A stretch of DNA of 38,385 nt from an uncultured Clostridia bacterium. Lineage in GTDB: Bacteria > Bacillota > Clostridia > Christensenellales > Borkfalkiaceae. Location: NCBI GenBank assembly GCA_944363045.1, contig CALVTT010000010.1, positions 1-38,385 of the forward strand. Reading direction: 5' to 3'. Made by a program: the position numbers and the translations under genes. The notes under the pieces were generated by a model. It was not told the DNA's origin and ran no database searches. It saw only the letters and a program-made list of their open reading frames with translations. This document shows, one piece after another, positions 28,836 through 38,155 of the stretch (its first letter is position 1; each line of letters opens with the position of its first letter).

Positions 28836-30600
28836 TATCGCCTGCCCCCTTTACCTGAGAGTGATAGACTTCCGCATAGATGGGATTGTTCTTGACAAGC
28901 TCCTCATGCGTGCCGACGCCGTTTATTTTTCCGCCGTCCATGACGATGATGCGGTCGGCGTCCTCCACCGAGGAGATACGCTGGGCGATGATGATCTTAG
29001 TCGTCGTGGGGATATAGTCGCGGAAGGCCTTGCGGATGAGGGCGTCCGTATGCGTATCGACGGCGCTCGTCGAGTCGTCGAGGACGAGGATCTTGGGCTT
29101 TTTGAGGAGGGCGCGCGCAATGCAGAGGCGCTGCTTCTGCCCGCCCGAGACGTTGGTGCCGCCCTGTTCGATATAGGTATCATACCCCTCGGGGAAGGCG
29201 CGCACGAATTCATCCGCCTGCGCGAGCTTGCACGCTTCCACGAGCTCCTCGTCCGTCGCGTCGGGGTTGCCCCAGCGCAGATTTTCCTTGATGGTGCCCG
29301 AGAAAAGCACGTTCTTTTGCAGCACGACGGCGACCTGGTTTCGAAGCGCCGTCAGATCGTACTGCCTCACGTCCACGCCGCCCACTTTCACGCTCCCCTC
29401 CGTCACGTCATAGAGGCGGGAGAGAAGGTTGACGAGCGACGTCTTGGAGGAACCCGTGCCGCCGATGATGCCGATGGTCTCGCCCGATCTGATGTGCAGA
29501 TCGATATCTTCGAGCACGTTCTTTTCGGCGTTTTCGGAATATTTGAAGTTGACGTGGTCGAAGTCGATGGAGCCATCCTTGACTTCGTACACGGGGTCTT
29601 CGGGGTCGTGCAGTGTGCTCTTTTCGGTAAGGATCTCCACGATACGGCGGGCGGACTCCAATGACATGACGATCATCGCGAAGACCATGGAGAACATCAT
29701 CACGGAGGCGAGGATCTGCATACCGTAGACGATGAGCTGGGAGACCCTTGCAACGTTATACATGGGCTCGCCGCTGCTCATGATGAGGTAGGAGCCGATA
29801 AAGAGCACGGCAGAGAGCACGCCGTAGAAGGCGAACTGCATGATGGGGTCGTTCCAGGCGAGCAGGCGTTCTGCCTTCGTGAAGTCCCTCATGAGGGCGG
29901 TGGAAGTCTTGTTGAACTTCTCCTTTTCGTACTCCTCTCTCACATACGCCTTGACGACGCGGATGCCGCTGACGTTCTCCTGAATGGACTCGTTCATGTC
30001 GTCGTACTTGTGGAAGAGGCGGCGGAAGGTGGGCATGACCTTATACATGATGCCAAAGAGCGCCGCCGCCACCACGGGTACCACGGCGATGAAGATCCAG
30101 GCAAGATCGCCGCCCATCACAAACGCCATGACGAAGGAGAAGAGCACCATGAGGGGCGCGCGGATGGCAAGGCGCACGATCATCATGTATGCCATCTGCA
30201 CGTTGGTGACGTCCGTCGTCATACGGGTGACGAGGGAGGGCGTCGAGAACTTGTCGATGTTCTCGAAGGAAAATTCCTGGATGTGATAGTAGAGGTCCTT
30301 GCGCAGGTTTTTGGCAAAGCCCGTCGAGGCGCGCGCGCAGAAAGCGCCCGCCAGCGTGCCCGCCACGAGCGATGCGACGGCGATCGCCACAAGGATGCCC
30401 GCATACTGCCAGATTTTGGCCCAGAATTCCGCCTTCTCGGGGTCCGCCATGGTGGCGGGCATCGATTGGATGACCTCGACGAGCATCGAGATGACGAAGG
30501 GCATCAGGCATTCGAGAATGACCTCGATGGAGACGAGGAGGGGCGACAAAATAGACGCCAGCTTGTACTCCCTGATGCTCTTTCCAAGTATCTTTAACAA
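28825..30600 (-). CDS. ABC exporter half-transporter, degenerate ATPase site subunit
   Basis: 591 aa, TTG start at 30600 with GGAGG 7 nt upstream. Six transmembrane helices are followed by an ATPase domain with Walker A GGTGSSKTS, signature VSGGQKQ, Walker B ILVLDDSTSAVD (Asp replaces the catalytic Glu) and IIAQRISSV (Gln replaces the switch His). These two losses are the standard mark of the degenerate site in heterodimeric exporters, so it pairs with the 26841-28835 product. Its start codon overlaps the stop of a 36-codon leader ORF, and its SD lies within that ORF, implying coupled translation and probable induction by leader-based attenuation. Confidence 0.93.
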   Translation of the reverse strand: MLKILGKSIREYKLASILSPLLVSIEVILECLMPFVISMLVEVIQSMPATMADPEKAEFWAKIWQYAGILVAIAVASLVAGTLAGAFCARASTGFAKNLRKDLYYHIQEFSFENIDKFSTPSLVTRMTTDVTNVQMAYMMIVRLAIRAPLMVLFSFVMAFVMGGDLAWIFIAVVPVVAAALFGIMYKVMPTFRRLFHKYDDMNESIQENVSGIRVVKAYVREEYEKEKFNKTSTALMRDFTKAERLLAWNDPIMQFAFYGVLSAVLFIGSYLIMSSGEPMYNVARVSQLIVYGMQILASVMMFSMVFAMIVMSLESARRIVEILTEKSTLHDPEDPVYEVKDGSIDFDHVNFKYSENAEKNVLEDIDLHIRSGETIGIIGGTGSSKTSLVNLLSRLYDVTEGSVKVGGVDVRQYDLTALRNQVAVVLQKNVLFSGTIKENLRWGNPDATDEELVEACKLAQADEFVRAFPEGYDTYIEQGGTNVSGGQKQRLCIARALLKKPKILVLDDSTSAVDTHTDALIRKAFRDYIPTTTKIIIAQRISSVEDADRIIVMDGGKINGVGTHEELVKNNPIYAEVYHSQVKGAGDNEN

Positions 30601-30704
30601 AAGAAGTCCTCCTTTCCGCAGAACAGGCTGCGGATCGTAAGAAAAAAATTGAGACCCGATGTCACATAAGAAAAAGCGTAAATCCCGAGCCGAAATTTAC
30701 GCAT
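30594..30704 (-). CDS. 36-aa leader peptide upstream of the ABC exporter
   Basis: ATG at 30704, TAA at 30596-30594, overlapping the exporter's TTG start (30600-30598). The peptide begins MRKFRLGIYAF, is hydrophobic in the middle (SYVTSGLNFFLTIRSLF) and ends CGKEDFFC. Its first nine codons form the hairpin of an intrinsic terminator, and the exporter SD is in codons 30-33. It has a purine-rich AAAGAGA directly before the ATG rather than a good SD. By analogy with bmrB-bmrCD, ribosome movement on this ORF could decide whether transcription continues. The sequence itself I do not recognise. Confidence 0.65.
   Translation of the reverse strand: MRKFRLGIYAFSYVTSGLNFFLTIRSLFCGKEDFFC
30671..30702 (-). 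terminator. Leader terminator (attenuator) of the ABC exporter operon
   Basis: Perfect 8-bp stem GCGTAAAT/ATTTACGC around 11 nt, then T5 on the minus strand, lying inside the leader between promoter and exporter. A second hairpin CCGCAG/CTGCGG lies just before the exporter SD. Confidence 0.75.
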
Positions 30705-30719
30705 TCTCTTTACATGATT

Positions 30720-30748
30720 ATCCTATCACGCATATAAAATAATGTCAA
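30720..30748 (-). promoter_or_regulatory. Promoter of the leader/ABC exporter operon
   Basis: TTGACA (30748-30743), 17 bp, TAGGAT (30725-30720). Start expected near 30713, about 9 nt before the leader ATG. Confidence 0.7.
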
Positions 30749-30836
30749 GCGTGCGTGAAAGAAAACTTGAAAATCTTCACGCATTTTTCATTTTTCGAGG
30801 GCGTATCATTGAACGTGCTTCCGAGTGCCGGGACGC

Positions 30837-31811
30837 TTATTCCTGCTCCAAAAGTTCGTTGAAAAACTCCGCATAATCTGTCCGTCCCTCATCGACAAAG
30901 CGGATGGCGCTCCCCGGATGGCGGTTGAGCATCCCCGTGAGGAGGTAAGCGGGATCGAAGCCCCACTTGGCGCCCTGTTCGCGGATATAGGGCATACATT
31001 GCTGCAAAAACCGCAGGATGTGCGCAAGCTTATACTTGGGATTTTTCAAAAAGCCCAAAAGGAGTTCCATGCGGCAGTTGCCTGCGCCCCTTCCCATGCC
31101 GCCGACGGTGGCGTCGAGATAGTCAACGCCCAGCGCCGTACATTCAATGGTATTGGCAAAGGCAAGTTCCTGGTTGTTGTGCGCATGGATGCCGATGGCT
31201 TTTTGGTATTTTTCGCCCGCTTCAAGGTAACGTTCGGCGATGACGCGCATCTCCTCGGGGTAAATGGAGCCGTAACTGTCCACGATGTAGATGATATCCG
31301 CAGCGGAATTCCCGATGAGGTCAAGGGCAAGGGAGAGTTCTTTTTCCTTCGCCTTGGAGATGGCCATGATGTTGACGGCCGTCTCGTAGCCCATCTTGTG
31401 GCAGTGTTCTGCCATCGCGAGCGCCGCAGGGATCGTGTTGATGTAAGTGGCGATGCGGTACATCGAAAACGGACTGTTTTCGCGCGGGCCGATGTCGCGC
31501 TCATAGTTGCAGCGGCCGACATCTGCCATGCACGAAAGTTTAATTCCTTCGGGGACGCCTCCGAGCACGGTCAAAACGTCTTCGTCGCGGCAGAACTTCC
31601 ACATGCCGAATTGGCTTTTGTCGAACAGATCGGGATCGGACTTATACCCGAGCTCCATGTAATCGACGCCGGCGCGCACATTTGCTCTTACGAGCGCCCG
31701 CACCCAATCATCGGAAAAATCAAAGCGGTTGACCAGTCCTCCGTCCCGCATCGTCGCATCCAAGACTTTAATGGACGGGCGGAAGGAGAGCAGCGTTCCT
31801 GTTTCTCTCAT
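30837..31811 (-). CDS. DRE-TIM (HMGL-like) aldolase family protein at the end of the his operon
   Basis: 324 aa from the ATG at 31811 (GGAGG 10 nt upstream; an ATG three codons earlier is too close to the SD). The start VLDATMRDGGLVNRFDFS carries the R-D-G of the DRE-TIM superfamily; AIGIHAHNNQELAFANT has the metal-binding HxH; VGGMGRGAGNCRMELLLGFL follows. This resembles the 4-hydroxy-2-oxovalerate aldolase/isopropylmalate-synthase-like group, with many uncharacterised members near sugar or amino-acid genes. It lies 15 bp after hisIE in the same direction, so it is very likely co-transcribed with histidine synthesis, a pathway with no known need for such an enzyme. Reaction unknown. Confidence 0.75.
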   Translation of the reverse strand: MRETGTLLSFRPSIKVLDATMRDGGLVNRFDFSDDWVRALVRANVRAGVDYMELGYKSDPDLFDKSQFGMWKFCRDEDVLTVLGGVPEGIKLSCMADVGRCNYERDIGPRENSPFSMYRIATYINTIPAALAMAEHCHKMGYETAVNIMAISKAKEKELSLALDLIGNSAADIIYIVDSYGSIYPEEMRVIAERYLEAGEKYQKAIGIHAHNNQELAFANTIECTALGVDYLDATVGGMGRGAGNCRMELLLGFLKNPKYKLAHILRFLQQCMPYIREQGAKWGFDPAYLLTGMLNRHPGSAIRFVDEGRTDYAEFFNELLEQE

Positions 31812-31826
31812 CTTGCGCATTCCTCC

Positions 31827-32432
31827 TCAGCTGTGCCGCTTTTTGAGCTCCGAGCATACGTCGAAGAGCGTCACTTCCTTCTCGCGCAGCAGCACCAGAA
31901 GGTGGTATAAAAGGTCGGCGGTCTCCCCCACCAGCTCCTCTTTGTTTTCGTTCTTGGCGGCAATGACCGTCTCCACCGCTTCCTCCCCCATCTTCTTGGC
32001 GATCTTGTCGATGCCCTTTTCAAAGAGATAGGAAGTGTACGATCCCTCCTCGGGGTGTACTTTTCTGTCGTCGATGACGCGCTCGAGCTCGGCAAGGAAG
32101 CTCACGCCCGCGCCCTCCGCCTCTTTTTCCACGTTGAAAAAGCAGGAGCGGCTGCCCGTGTGGCAGGCGGCGCCCGTCTGCTCGATTTGAAGGAGCACGC
32201 AGTCCTTGTCGCAGTCAAAGGTGATGCCCTTGACTTTCTGCACATGACCGCTCGTTTCTCCCTTCTTCCAGAGGCACTGCCGCGAACGGCTCCAGTAGTG
32301 GGCATAGCCCGTCTCCAGCGTCTTTTGGAGCGCCTCCTCGTTCATATATGCCTGCATGAGCACATCGCCGCTCGCTTCGTCCTGCGCGATGGCGCAGATG
32401 AGCCCGTGCCCGCTAAATTTGATGCCGTCCAT
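31827..32432 (-). CDS. hisIE: Bifunctional phosphoribosyl-AMP cyclohydrolase / phosphoribosyl-ATP pyrophosphatase
   Basis: 201 aa with both domains. HisI (residues about 1-110) has [39 protein letters not shown] with the zinc-binding Cys residues. HisE (about 111-201) has [23 protein letters not shown] and the conserved [13 protein letters not shown]. Steps 2 and 3 of histidine synthesis. It abuts hisF with no gap. Confidence 0.96.
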   Translation of the reverse strand: MDGIKFSGHGLICAIAQDEASGDVLMQAYMNEEALQKTLETGYAHYWSRSRQCLWKKGETSGHVQKVKGITFDCDKDCVLLQIEQTGAACHTGSRSCFFNVEKEAEGAGVSFLAELERVIDDRKVHPEEGSYTSYLFEKGIDKIAKKMGEEAVETVIAAKNENKEELVGETADLLYHLLVLLREKEVTLFDVCSELKKRHS

Positions 32433-33197
32433 TTAACCCTCCATGCGGATGGCGATGCCGCGCTCCGCGAGATAATTTTTGAGATCTCTCATGTTGATGA
32501 TGCCGAAGTGAAAGAGGGAGGCCGCAAGCGCCGCATCCGCTTTGCCTTCCGTCAAAACGTCGTAGAAGTGGCTCATCTTGCCCGCCCCGCCCGAGGCGAT
32601 GACGGGGATATTGACGGCCTCTGCCGCCGCGCGCGTCAGCTCGAGGTCATATCCTTCTTTGGTTCCGTCGCGGTCCATGCTCGTAAGGAGCACTTCGCCC
32701 GCGCCCAAGCTTTCCGCCTTCTGGATCCATTCGATGGCGTCGAGCTCCGTCTTCACCCTGCCGCCGTTGAGGTAGACGTCCCATCTCCCCTCGTCGTTGC
32801 GCTTGGCGTCGACGGCGAGGACGACGCACTGCCGCCCGAACTTTAAGGCTGCCTCCGTAATGAGGGTGGGATCCTTGATGGCAGCCGAATTGACGGCGAT
32901 CTTATCCGCCCCGCAGGAGAGCATACGGCGGAAGTCCTCCGTCGTGCGGATACCACCCCCCACCGTGAGGGGCAAAAACACCTGCTCGCTGGCGCGGGAG
33001 ATGATCTCCCACATGGGCGTATTGCCGCGGTAGCTTGCCGTGATGTCCAAAAAGACGAGCTCGTCCGCGCCGAAGGCATTGTAGAGCTTAGCGGCCTCCA
33101 CAGGGTCGCCTGCATCGACGAGGTGCACAAAGTTGACTCCCTTGACGACCCTGCCGTCTTTGAGGTCGAGGCAGGGGATGAGACGTTTGCTTAACAT
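32433..33197 (-). CDS. hisF: Imidazole glycerol phosphate synthase, cyclase subunit
   Basis: 254 aa (beta/alpha)8 barrel. The start [22 protein letters not shown] holds the catalytic Asp (CLD), the second catalytic Asp is in [15 protein letters not shown], and the phosphate loops are [11 protein letters not shown] and IASGGAGKM. It forms a complex with HisH and uses ammonia from it to make imidazole glycerol phosphate and AICAR. It overlaps hisA by 7 nt. Confidence 0.97.
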   Translation of the reverse strand: MLSKRLIPCLDLKDGRVVKGVNFVHLVDAGDPVEAAKLYNAFGADELVFLDITASYRGNTPMWEIISRASEQVFLPLTVGGGIRTTEDFRRMLSCGADKIAVNSAAIKDPTLITEAALKFGRQCVVLAVDAKRNDEGRWDVYLNGGRVKTELDAIEWIQKAESLGAGEVLLTSMDRDGTKEGYDLELTRAAAEAVNIPVIASGGAGKMSHFYDVLTEGKADAALAASLFHFGIINMRDLKNYLAERGIAIRMEG

Positions 33198-33898
33198 TCA
33201 AACTCCCCGATCGCTTTTGTAAGGTCGATCGTCCCTTCATAGATGGAGCGTCCTAAGATCGCCCCGTAGACGTTGTTTTTTTTGAGCGCTTCTAAGTCTT
33301 CCATACTGCGGATGCCGCCCGAGGCGATGACGTTGAGCCCCGTCTCCGCCATCTTGACGGTGGCGTCCACATTGACGCCCGTGAGCGCGCCGTCGCGTCC
33401 CACGTCGGTGAAGACGGCGTCCGTGAGCCCCAGCCCCTTTGCCCTTTGCCCGAAGGAGAAGGCGTCCTCCTCGGCGGTCACCGTCCAGCCGCGCACGGCA
33501 AGTTTCCCCTCGCGCGCGTCGATGCCCGCGACGATCTTTTGCCCGTAGAGCGCGGCGGCTTCTTCCAAGACTTCGGGCTGTTCCACGCAGACGGTGCCGA
33601 GCACCACGCGGTCGGCGCCCGACAAAAAGCGCTCTTTAATGACTTGCAGCGAGCGGATGCCCCCGCCCGTCTGCACGGGAATGCCTAAGGCGGCGATGCG
33701 CTCCAAAATGCGGGAAAAGTCGTTCTTTTCGTCGAATGCACCCGAGAGGTTGACGACGTGCAGGATGCGCGCACCTGCGTCCAGCCACTGTTTGGCGCGG
33801 TCGACGGGGTCGCCGTAGTCGGTGACGGCGTCGCGCTTCCCGTGCAGAAGGCGCACGGCGCGCCCCCCTAAGATGTCGATGGCGGGATAGAGCTTCAT
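33191..33898 (-). CDS. hisA: ProFAR isomerase
   Basis: 235 aa barrel. It starts [18 protein letters not shown] with the catalytic Asp (AID); the second acid is in [14 protein letters not shown], with phosphate loops TGGGIRSL and IASGGIRSM. Step 4 of histidine synthesis (Amadori rearrangement). The HisA/HisF half-barrel similarity is evident in matching loop positions. 1 bp from hisH. Confidence 0.97.
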   Translation of the reverse strand: MKLYPAIDILGGRAVRLLHGKRDAVTDYGDPVDRAKQWLDAGARILHVVNLSGAFDEKNDFSRILERIAALGIPVQTGGGIRSLQVIKERFLSGADRVVLGTVCVEQPEVLEEAAALYGQKIVAGIDAREGKLAVRGWTVTAEEDAFSFGQRAKGLGLTDAVFTDVGRDGALTGVNVDATVKMAETGLNVIASGGIRSMEDLEALKKNNVYGAILGRSIYEGTIDLTKAIGEFEC

Positions 33899-33899
33899 C

Positions 33900-34487
33900 T
33901 TACAACCTCATGAAATTGCGCATGAGCTGCAATCCCACGTCGCCGCTCTTTTCGGGGTGGAACTGCACGCCGTACACGTGCCCCTTGCCGATGGCAGAGG
34001 CATACGTCCGATAATATTCCGTCTTGCCGATGGCGTACTCGTCCGCCGTATCGGCATAGTAGCTGTGCACAAAGTAAAACTGCGCGCCCTCGCGGATGCC
34101 CGCAAAGAGGGGCGAGCGCTGCTCGCTGACGGCGTTCCAGCCCATCTGCGGCACCTTGCCCTCGGTAAAGCGCACGGCGCGGCCGGGAATGAGGCCGAGA
34201 CCCCTATGCAGCCCCTCCTCCTCGCTCTCGTCGAGCAAGAACTGCATCCCGAGGCAGATGCCGAGGATGGGCAGCTCCCCCGCGCGGGCCTTGACGTAGT
34301 CCGCAAGCCCCGTCCTTTCGAGGTTCTCCATGCCCGCCGCAAAGCTGCCGACGCCGGGCAGAATGAGGCGCCCGCACCGGTCGAGCTCCCTTCTTTCGGC
34401 GGTGATGACGGCATTGCCGCCCAAAAACTCCACCGCCTTCTGCACGGAGCGCAGATTGCCCATGCCGTAGTCGATGATGCCGATCAT
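33900..34487 (-). CDS. hisH: Imidazole glycerol phosphate synthase, glutaminase subunit
   Basis: 195 aa from the ATG at 34487, whose ATGA overlaps the hisB stop; the open frame extends upstream through hisB in another frame. Class I glutamine amidotransferase: oxyanion region LPGVGSFAAGM, nucleophile Cys in ILGICLGMQFLLDESEE, and the His-Glu pair in YGVQFHPEKSGDVG. It supplies ammonia to HisF. Confidence 0.96.
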   Translation of the reverse strand: MIGIIDYGMGNLRSVQKAVEFLGGNAVITAERRELDRCGRLILPGVGSFAAGMENLERTGLADYVKARAGELPILGICLGMQFLLDESEEEGLHRGLGLIPGRAVRFTEGKVPQMGWNAVSEQRSPLFAGIREGAQFYFVHSYYADTADEYAIGKTEYYRTYASAIGKGHVYGVQFHPEKSGDVGLQLMRNFMRL

Positions 34488-35062
34488 TCGAGCACCCCTT
34501 TGGAGGACGGGACGCGGTCGGAGACGACGGCGACGGCGTCTTTCAAGCACAGGGCGAGCGCCTTGAAGATTGCCTCCGCTTCGTGATGCTTATTGCCCCG
34601 CCGCAGGAGCTTGACATAGAGGTTGAGCCCCGCGTGCGAGGAAAAGGCGCGCAGGAATTCCTCGACAAGTTCGAGGTCGAACGCTCCCGCTTTGCCGTCC
34701 ATCTTGTCCTCAAAGGCAAGATACGCCCTGCCGCTTAGATCGAGCGCTACGAGCGCCGCCGTTTCGTCCATGGGCACGATGCGGTCTGCAAAGCGTGCGA
34801 TGCCGCGCTTGTCGCCGAGGGCCTCCTTGAAGGCGTCGCCGAGGGCGATGCCCACGTCCTCCACCGTGTGGTGGAAGTCGACATAGGTATCTCCCTTGCA
34901 GGTGAGGGTGAGGTCGATGCCCGAATGCACGGTCAGAAGTTCCAGCATATGGTCGAAAAAGCCCACGCCCGATGAAATTTCCGCCACGCCCGTGCCGTTC
35001 ACGTTGAGCGTCAGGGCGATCTCCGTCTCTTTGGTCTTTCTTTCGATGTGCGAAGTCCTCAT
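34484..35062 (-). CDS. hisB: Imidazoleglycerol-phosphate dehydratase
   Basis: 192 aa, monofunctional. Metal-binding motifs FFDHMLELLTVHSG and DFHHTVEDVGIALG appear in the first half and the matching SSHAGLNLYVKLLRRGNKHHEAEAIFKALA in the second. No histidinol-phosphatase domain is fused, so that activity must be encoded elsewhere. 4-nt overlaps with hisD and hisH. Confidence 0.97.
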   Translation of the reverse strand: MRTSHIERKTKETEIALTLNVNGTGVAEISSGVGFFDHMLELLTVHSGIDLTLTCKGDTYVDFHHTVEDVGIALGDAFKEALGDKRGIARFADRIVPMDETAALVALDLSGRAYLAFEDKMDGKAGAFDLELVEEFLRAFSSHAGLNLYVKLLRRGNKHHEAEAIFKALALCLKDAVAVVSDRVPSSKGVLE

Positions 35063-36336
35063 TTGTTTTCCTCCTCGAGGCGGGCAAGCACCGCCCGCGC
35101 GTGTGCCATCAGCGATTCGCTCTCCGCAAGCCGCACGATGTGTTCGCCGTCCTCCTTGAGCGCCTCTTGCGTGTAGCGGATGACGCTCATCTTGCGGGTG
35201 AACACGTCCTCGCTCAACACTTCAAAGAAGCGCGCGCTGCCGCCCGTGGGCAGGATATGGTCGGGCCCCGCGAAGTAGTCGCCGACGGGCTCGGGCGTAT
35301 AGGCGCCCATGAACACCGCCCCCGCGTTCTTGATCTTGGGGAGCAGCGCCTCGGGATCCTTGACATACAGTTCGAGGTGCTCGGGCGCGATCTTGTTGGA
35401 GATCTCGGCGGCTTCCTCGAGGGTATCGGCCAAAATGATGCCGCCGCTCGAAAGAAGGGAGCGCCCTGCGATCTCCTTCCTCGGAAGCACGGCAAGCCGC
35501 GCCTCAACGCGCTCGGAAACACGCTCTGCAAGCGCTTTATCCGTCGTGACGACGAGGGCGCGGGCAAGCACGTCGTGCTCCGCCTGCGACAAAACGTCGG
35601 CGGCCACCCAATCGGGATCGGCGCTTTCGTCCGCAACGATGAGGATCTCGCTCGGCCCTGCCAGCATATCGATGCCGACTTGACCGTAAACTTCCTTCTT
35701 TGCGAGCGTCACATAGATGTTGCCAGGGCCCGCGATGACGTCCACCTTAGGCACGCTCTCCGTGCCGTAGGCAAGGGCTGCTACGGCCTGCGCGCCGCCC
35801 ATCTTGAAGACGGCCTCCGCGCCGCACTCCTTGGCGGCAACGAGCGTCAAGGGGTGCACCTTGCCTTCCTTTGCGGGCGTTGCCACGATGATGTGCTCCA
35901 CTCCCGCGGCTTTGGCGGGCAGCACCGCCATCAGGACGGAGGAGGAAAGGGGCGCCGTGCCGCCCGGGACATAGATGCCCGCTTTTTCCACGGGGCGCAC
36001 GACATAGCCCGTCGTCCTGCCCTCTTTCGTGACGACGTTGTCCTTTCTGCCCGCACGGCTGTGATATTCAAAGATATTGCGGATGGCAAGCCGCAGGCTC
36101 TCTAAAAGCGCGGGAGAGATCTCCCTGTACGCCTCCTCGTATTCCGCTTGCGAGACGCAAAAATTTTCCTTCGTGAGCTGCGTCTTATCGAAGCGCCACT
36201 CATATTCGAACACGGCTTCATCGCCGCGCGAAGCGACGTCGCTTACGATCTCTTTGACGCGCTTCATCTCCTCTTGGCGTTCCTCGAAGGGCCGCTCCAA
36301 AAGCTCCCCGCTCTCCTCTTTGGTGACGATCTTCAT
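35059..36336 (-). CDS. hisD: Histidinol dehydrogenase
   Basis: 425 aa, normal length. Markers are YVPGGTAPLSSSVLM, GGAQAVAALAYGTESVPKVDVIAGPGNIYVTLAKKEVYGQVGIDMLAGPSE, the catalytic region APEHLELYV, and HILPTGGSARF. NAD-dependent, zinc-containing; oxidises histidinol to histidine in two steps. 4-nt overlaps at both ends. Confidence 0.97.
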   Translation of the reverse strand: MKIVTKEESGELLERPFEERQEEMKRVKEIVSDVASRGDEAVFEYEWRFDKTQLTKENFCVSQAEYEEAYREISPALLESLRLAIRNIFEYHSRAGRKDNVVTKEGRTTGYVVRPVEKAGIYVPGGTAPLSSSVLMAVLPAKAAGVEHIIVATPAKEGKVHPLTLVAAKECGAEAVFKMGGAQAVAALAYGTESVPKVDVIAGPGNIYVTLAKKEVYGQVGIDMLAGPSEILIVADESADPDWVAADVLSQAEHDVLARALVVTTDKALAERVSERVEARLAVLPRKEIAGRSLLSSGGIILADTLEEAAEISNKIAPEHLELYVKDPEALLPKIKNAGAVFMGAYTPEPVGDYFAGPDHILPTGGSARFFEVLSEDVFTRKMSVIRYTQEALKEDGEHIVRLAESESLMAHARAVLARLEEENK

Positions 36337-36959
36337 GCCACTTCCTCCTTGACTTTGGCGATAAGCGGAAGGATCTCCGCCGATTTTGTCTTCAAGCTCA
36401 CTTTATTGGCAACGAGCCGCGCCGTGATGCCCGCAAACACCTGTTCCAGCACCACGAGCCCGTTGGCTTTCAAAGTGGAGCCCGTCTGCACGACATCGAA
36501 GATGACGTCTGCAAGTCCCGTGACGGGAGCAAGTTCGATGGAACCGTGCAAGGGGATGATCTCCACGTCCTCTCCCCGCTCCGAAAACAGCCTCCTCGCG
36601 GTATTTACATACTTGGTGGCGACGCGGAGCGCGGGGCTCGTTAAAACGTCTTTGCGCTCGGGATAGCCCGCAAGGCAGAGCGAACACTCCCCGAATTTGA
36701 GATCGAGCATCTCGTAGATATCCCTGTCTTCCTCGAGGAGGGTATCCTTCCCCACGACGCCGAGGTCGGCAACGCCCGCTTCCACATAGACGGGCACGTC
36801 GGAAGGCTTGACGAGGAAGAAGCGGTAATTGCCGTCCGCGCTTGTGAGTACGAGCTTCCTCGTCTCCTCATACAAGACGGCGGTATCCACGCCGCAGCGA
36901 GCCAAAAGCTCCGCGCTCTCGGTGGCGAGCCGCCCTTTGGCAAGAGCAAAGGTGATCAT
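36333..36959 (-). CDS. hisG: ATP phosphoribosyltransferase, short catalytic subunit
   Basis: 208 aa, the short form without the C-terminal regulatory domain. It opens ITFALAKGRLATESAELLARCG and has the PRPP loop DVVQTGSTLKANGLVV. The short form needs HisZ for activity and histidine feedback, and hisZ is directly upstream with a 4-nt overlap. First step of histidine synthesis. Confidence 0.96.
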   Translation of the reverse strand: MITFALAKGRLATESAELLARCGVDTAVLYEETRKLVLTSADGNYRFFLVKPSDVPVYVEAGVADLGVVGKDTLLEEDRDIYEMLDLKFGECSLCLAGYPERKDVLTSPALRVATKYVNTARRLFSERGEDVEIIPLHGSIELAPVTGLADVIFDVVQTGSTLKANGLVVLEQVFAGITARLVANKVSLKTKSAEILPLIAKVKEEVA

Positions 36960-38119
36960 GCTTCCCCTCCCACGAGGAGCACTTCATACCCCTCGCTTTT
37001 TTCTTGTTCCGCGCCCTCTTTTCCCGTGAGCGCGCTCAGCCGCACCCGTTCGCCCTTTTCGCTCAGCGCAAGGAAGGTGCGGTAGGCCTCCGCCTCGCAG
37101 CCCTCCTCTGCCACGAGCACGAGCGGCTTTTTCTCCTCGGGCAGCGCTCCCTGCCGCTCGAGGGCGACGAGGATGCGCTTCAAACCCAGGGCAAAGCCGA
37201 CGGCGGGCATATGCCGCCCAAAGGCATCGGCTAAGTTGTCGTATCTCCCGCCGCTCAAAACGGGCGCGCCGAGGTCCTTGACGAGCCCCGAAAAGACGAT
37301 GCCCGAATAGTAGGAGAGCGACTTGATCATGCCGAGGTCGTAAGAGACATACCCCTCGTACCCCATGGCGGCGAGCAGGCGGTCTATCTCCATGAGGTTT
37401 TTAACGGCTTGGCGCGCACAGGCATTTTTGGTGAGCCTTTCCGCCTCTTTGAGCACTTCCGCGCTCCCGAAGAGGGCGGGCAGCGCCAGAATGTTGTTGA
37501 GGGCGTCATCCTTGACGTCCGCTTTTTTTAAGAGGCGCTCGGCGTTCATCGTGTCCTTGCGGTTGATGCAGGCGCGCACGCCCTCCGCCTCCTGCGGAGT
37601 GAGGCCGCTCTCCTCGAGGAGCCCCTTGAAATACCCCACATGGCCGATATCGATGATAAAATCTTTGAGCCCTGCCTCTTTCAGGCATTCGATGGCAAAG
37701 GCGATGCACTGCGCGTCCGAAAAGGCGCCCTCCTCGCCGAGGCATTCGACGCCCGCCTGGTAAATTTCGCGGCTCGAGAGCCCGCCTCCGTTTTCAAGGT
37801 CGTACTTATCGGCAAAATAGCTCAGCCTCGCGCGCTCCGCTCCCAATTTTGTGGCGGCGATGCGAGCGATGGAGAGCGTCGTATCGGGGCGGAGCACCAA
37901 GAGCCTGCCGTCCGTGTCCGTCATCTTGAACATCCGCTCTTCGGGGAGAGCGTTGCCGCTTCCCGAGAAGGTATCATAATATTCAAGGCCCGCCGTCAGT
38001 ACGGGAGAAAACCCCGCTAAGGAGAACTTCTTCGCAAGTCTCAATTTGAGCCCGCTGAGGATGGAGCATTCGCGCGGGAGCACGTCCTGCACGCCTGCGG
38101 GCAGCCTGCTGTAAGCCAT
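36956..38119 (-). CDS. hisZ: ATP phosphoribosyltransferase regulatory subunit
   Basis: 387 aa from the ATG at 38119, with GGAGAG upstream and placed after the promoter; a longer open frame to 38218 would start inside or before the promoter. A histidyl-tRNA synthetase paralogue: YSRLPAGVQDVLPRE, motif 2 region FKMTDTDGRLLVLRPDTTLSIARI, and YYSGIVFSGLVKDLGAPVLSGGRYDNL. It lacks the anticodon-binding domain function. First gene of the his operon. Confidence 0.95.
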   Translation of the reverse strand: MAYSRLPAGVQDVLPRECSILSGLKLRLAKKFSLAGFSPVLTAGLEYYDTFSGSGNALPEERMFKMTDTDGRLLVLRPDTTLSIARIAATKLGAERARLSYFADKYDLENGGGLSSREIYQAGVECLGEEGAFSDAQCIAFAIECLKEAGLKDFIIDIGHVGYFKGLLEESGLTPQEAEGVRACINRKDTMNAERLLKKADVKDDALNNILALPALFGSAEVLKEAERLTKNACARQAVKNLMEIDRLLAAMGYEGYVSYDLGMIKSLSYYSGIVFSGLVKDLGAPVLSGGRYDNLADAFGRHMPAVGFALGLKRILVALERQGALPEEKKPLVLVAEEGCEAEAYRTFLALSEKGERVRLSALTGKEGAEQEKSEGYEVLLVGGEA

Positions 38120-38155
38120 ATTTCTCTCCGAAAAATGCAAATTTCTTTCTGCATG

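Noticed and set aside
26451..28895. An 814-codon plus-strand open frame opposite the ABC exporter and YihY region
   Set aside because: It is antisense to two certain genes; its His/Asp/Val-rich composition is the usual mirror of GC-rich codon use, and it matches no fold.
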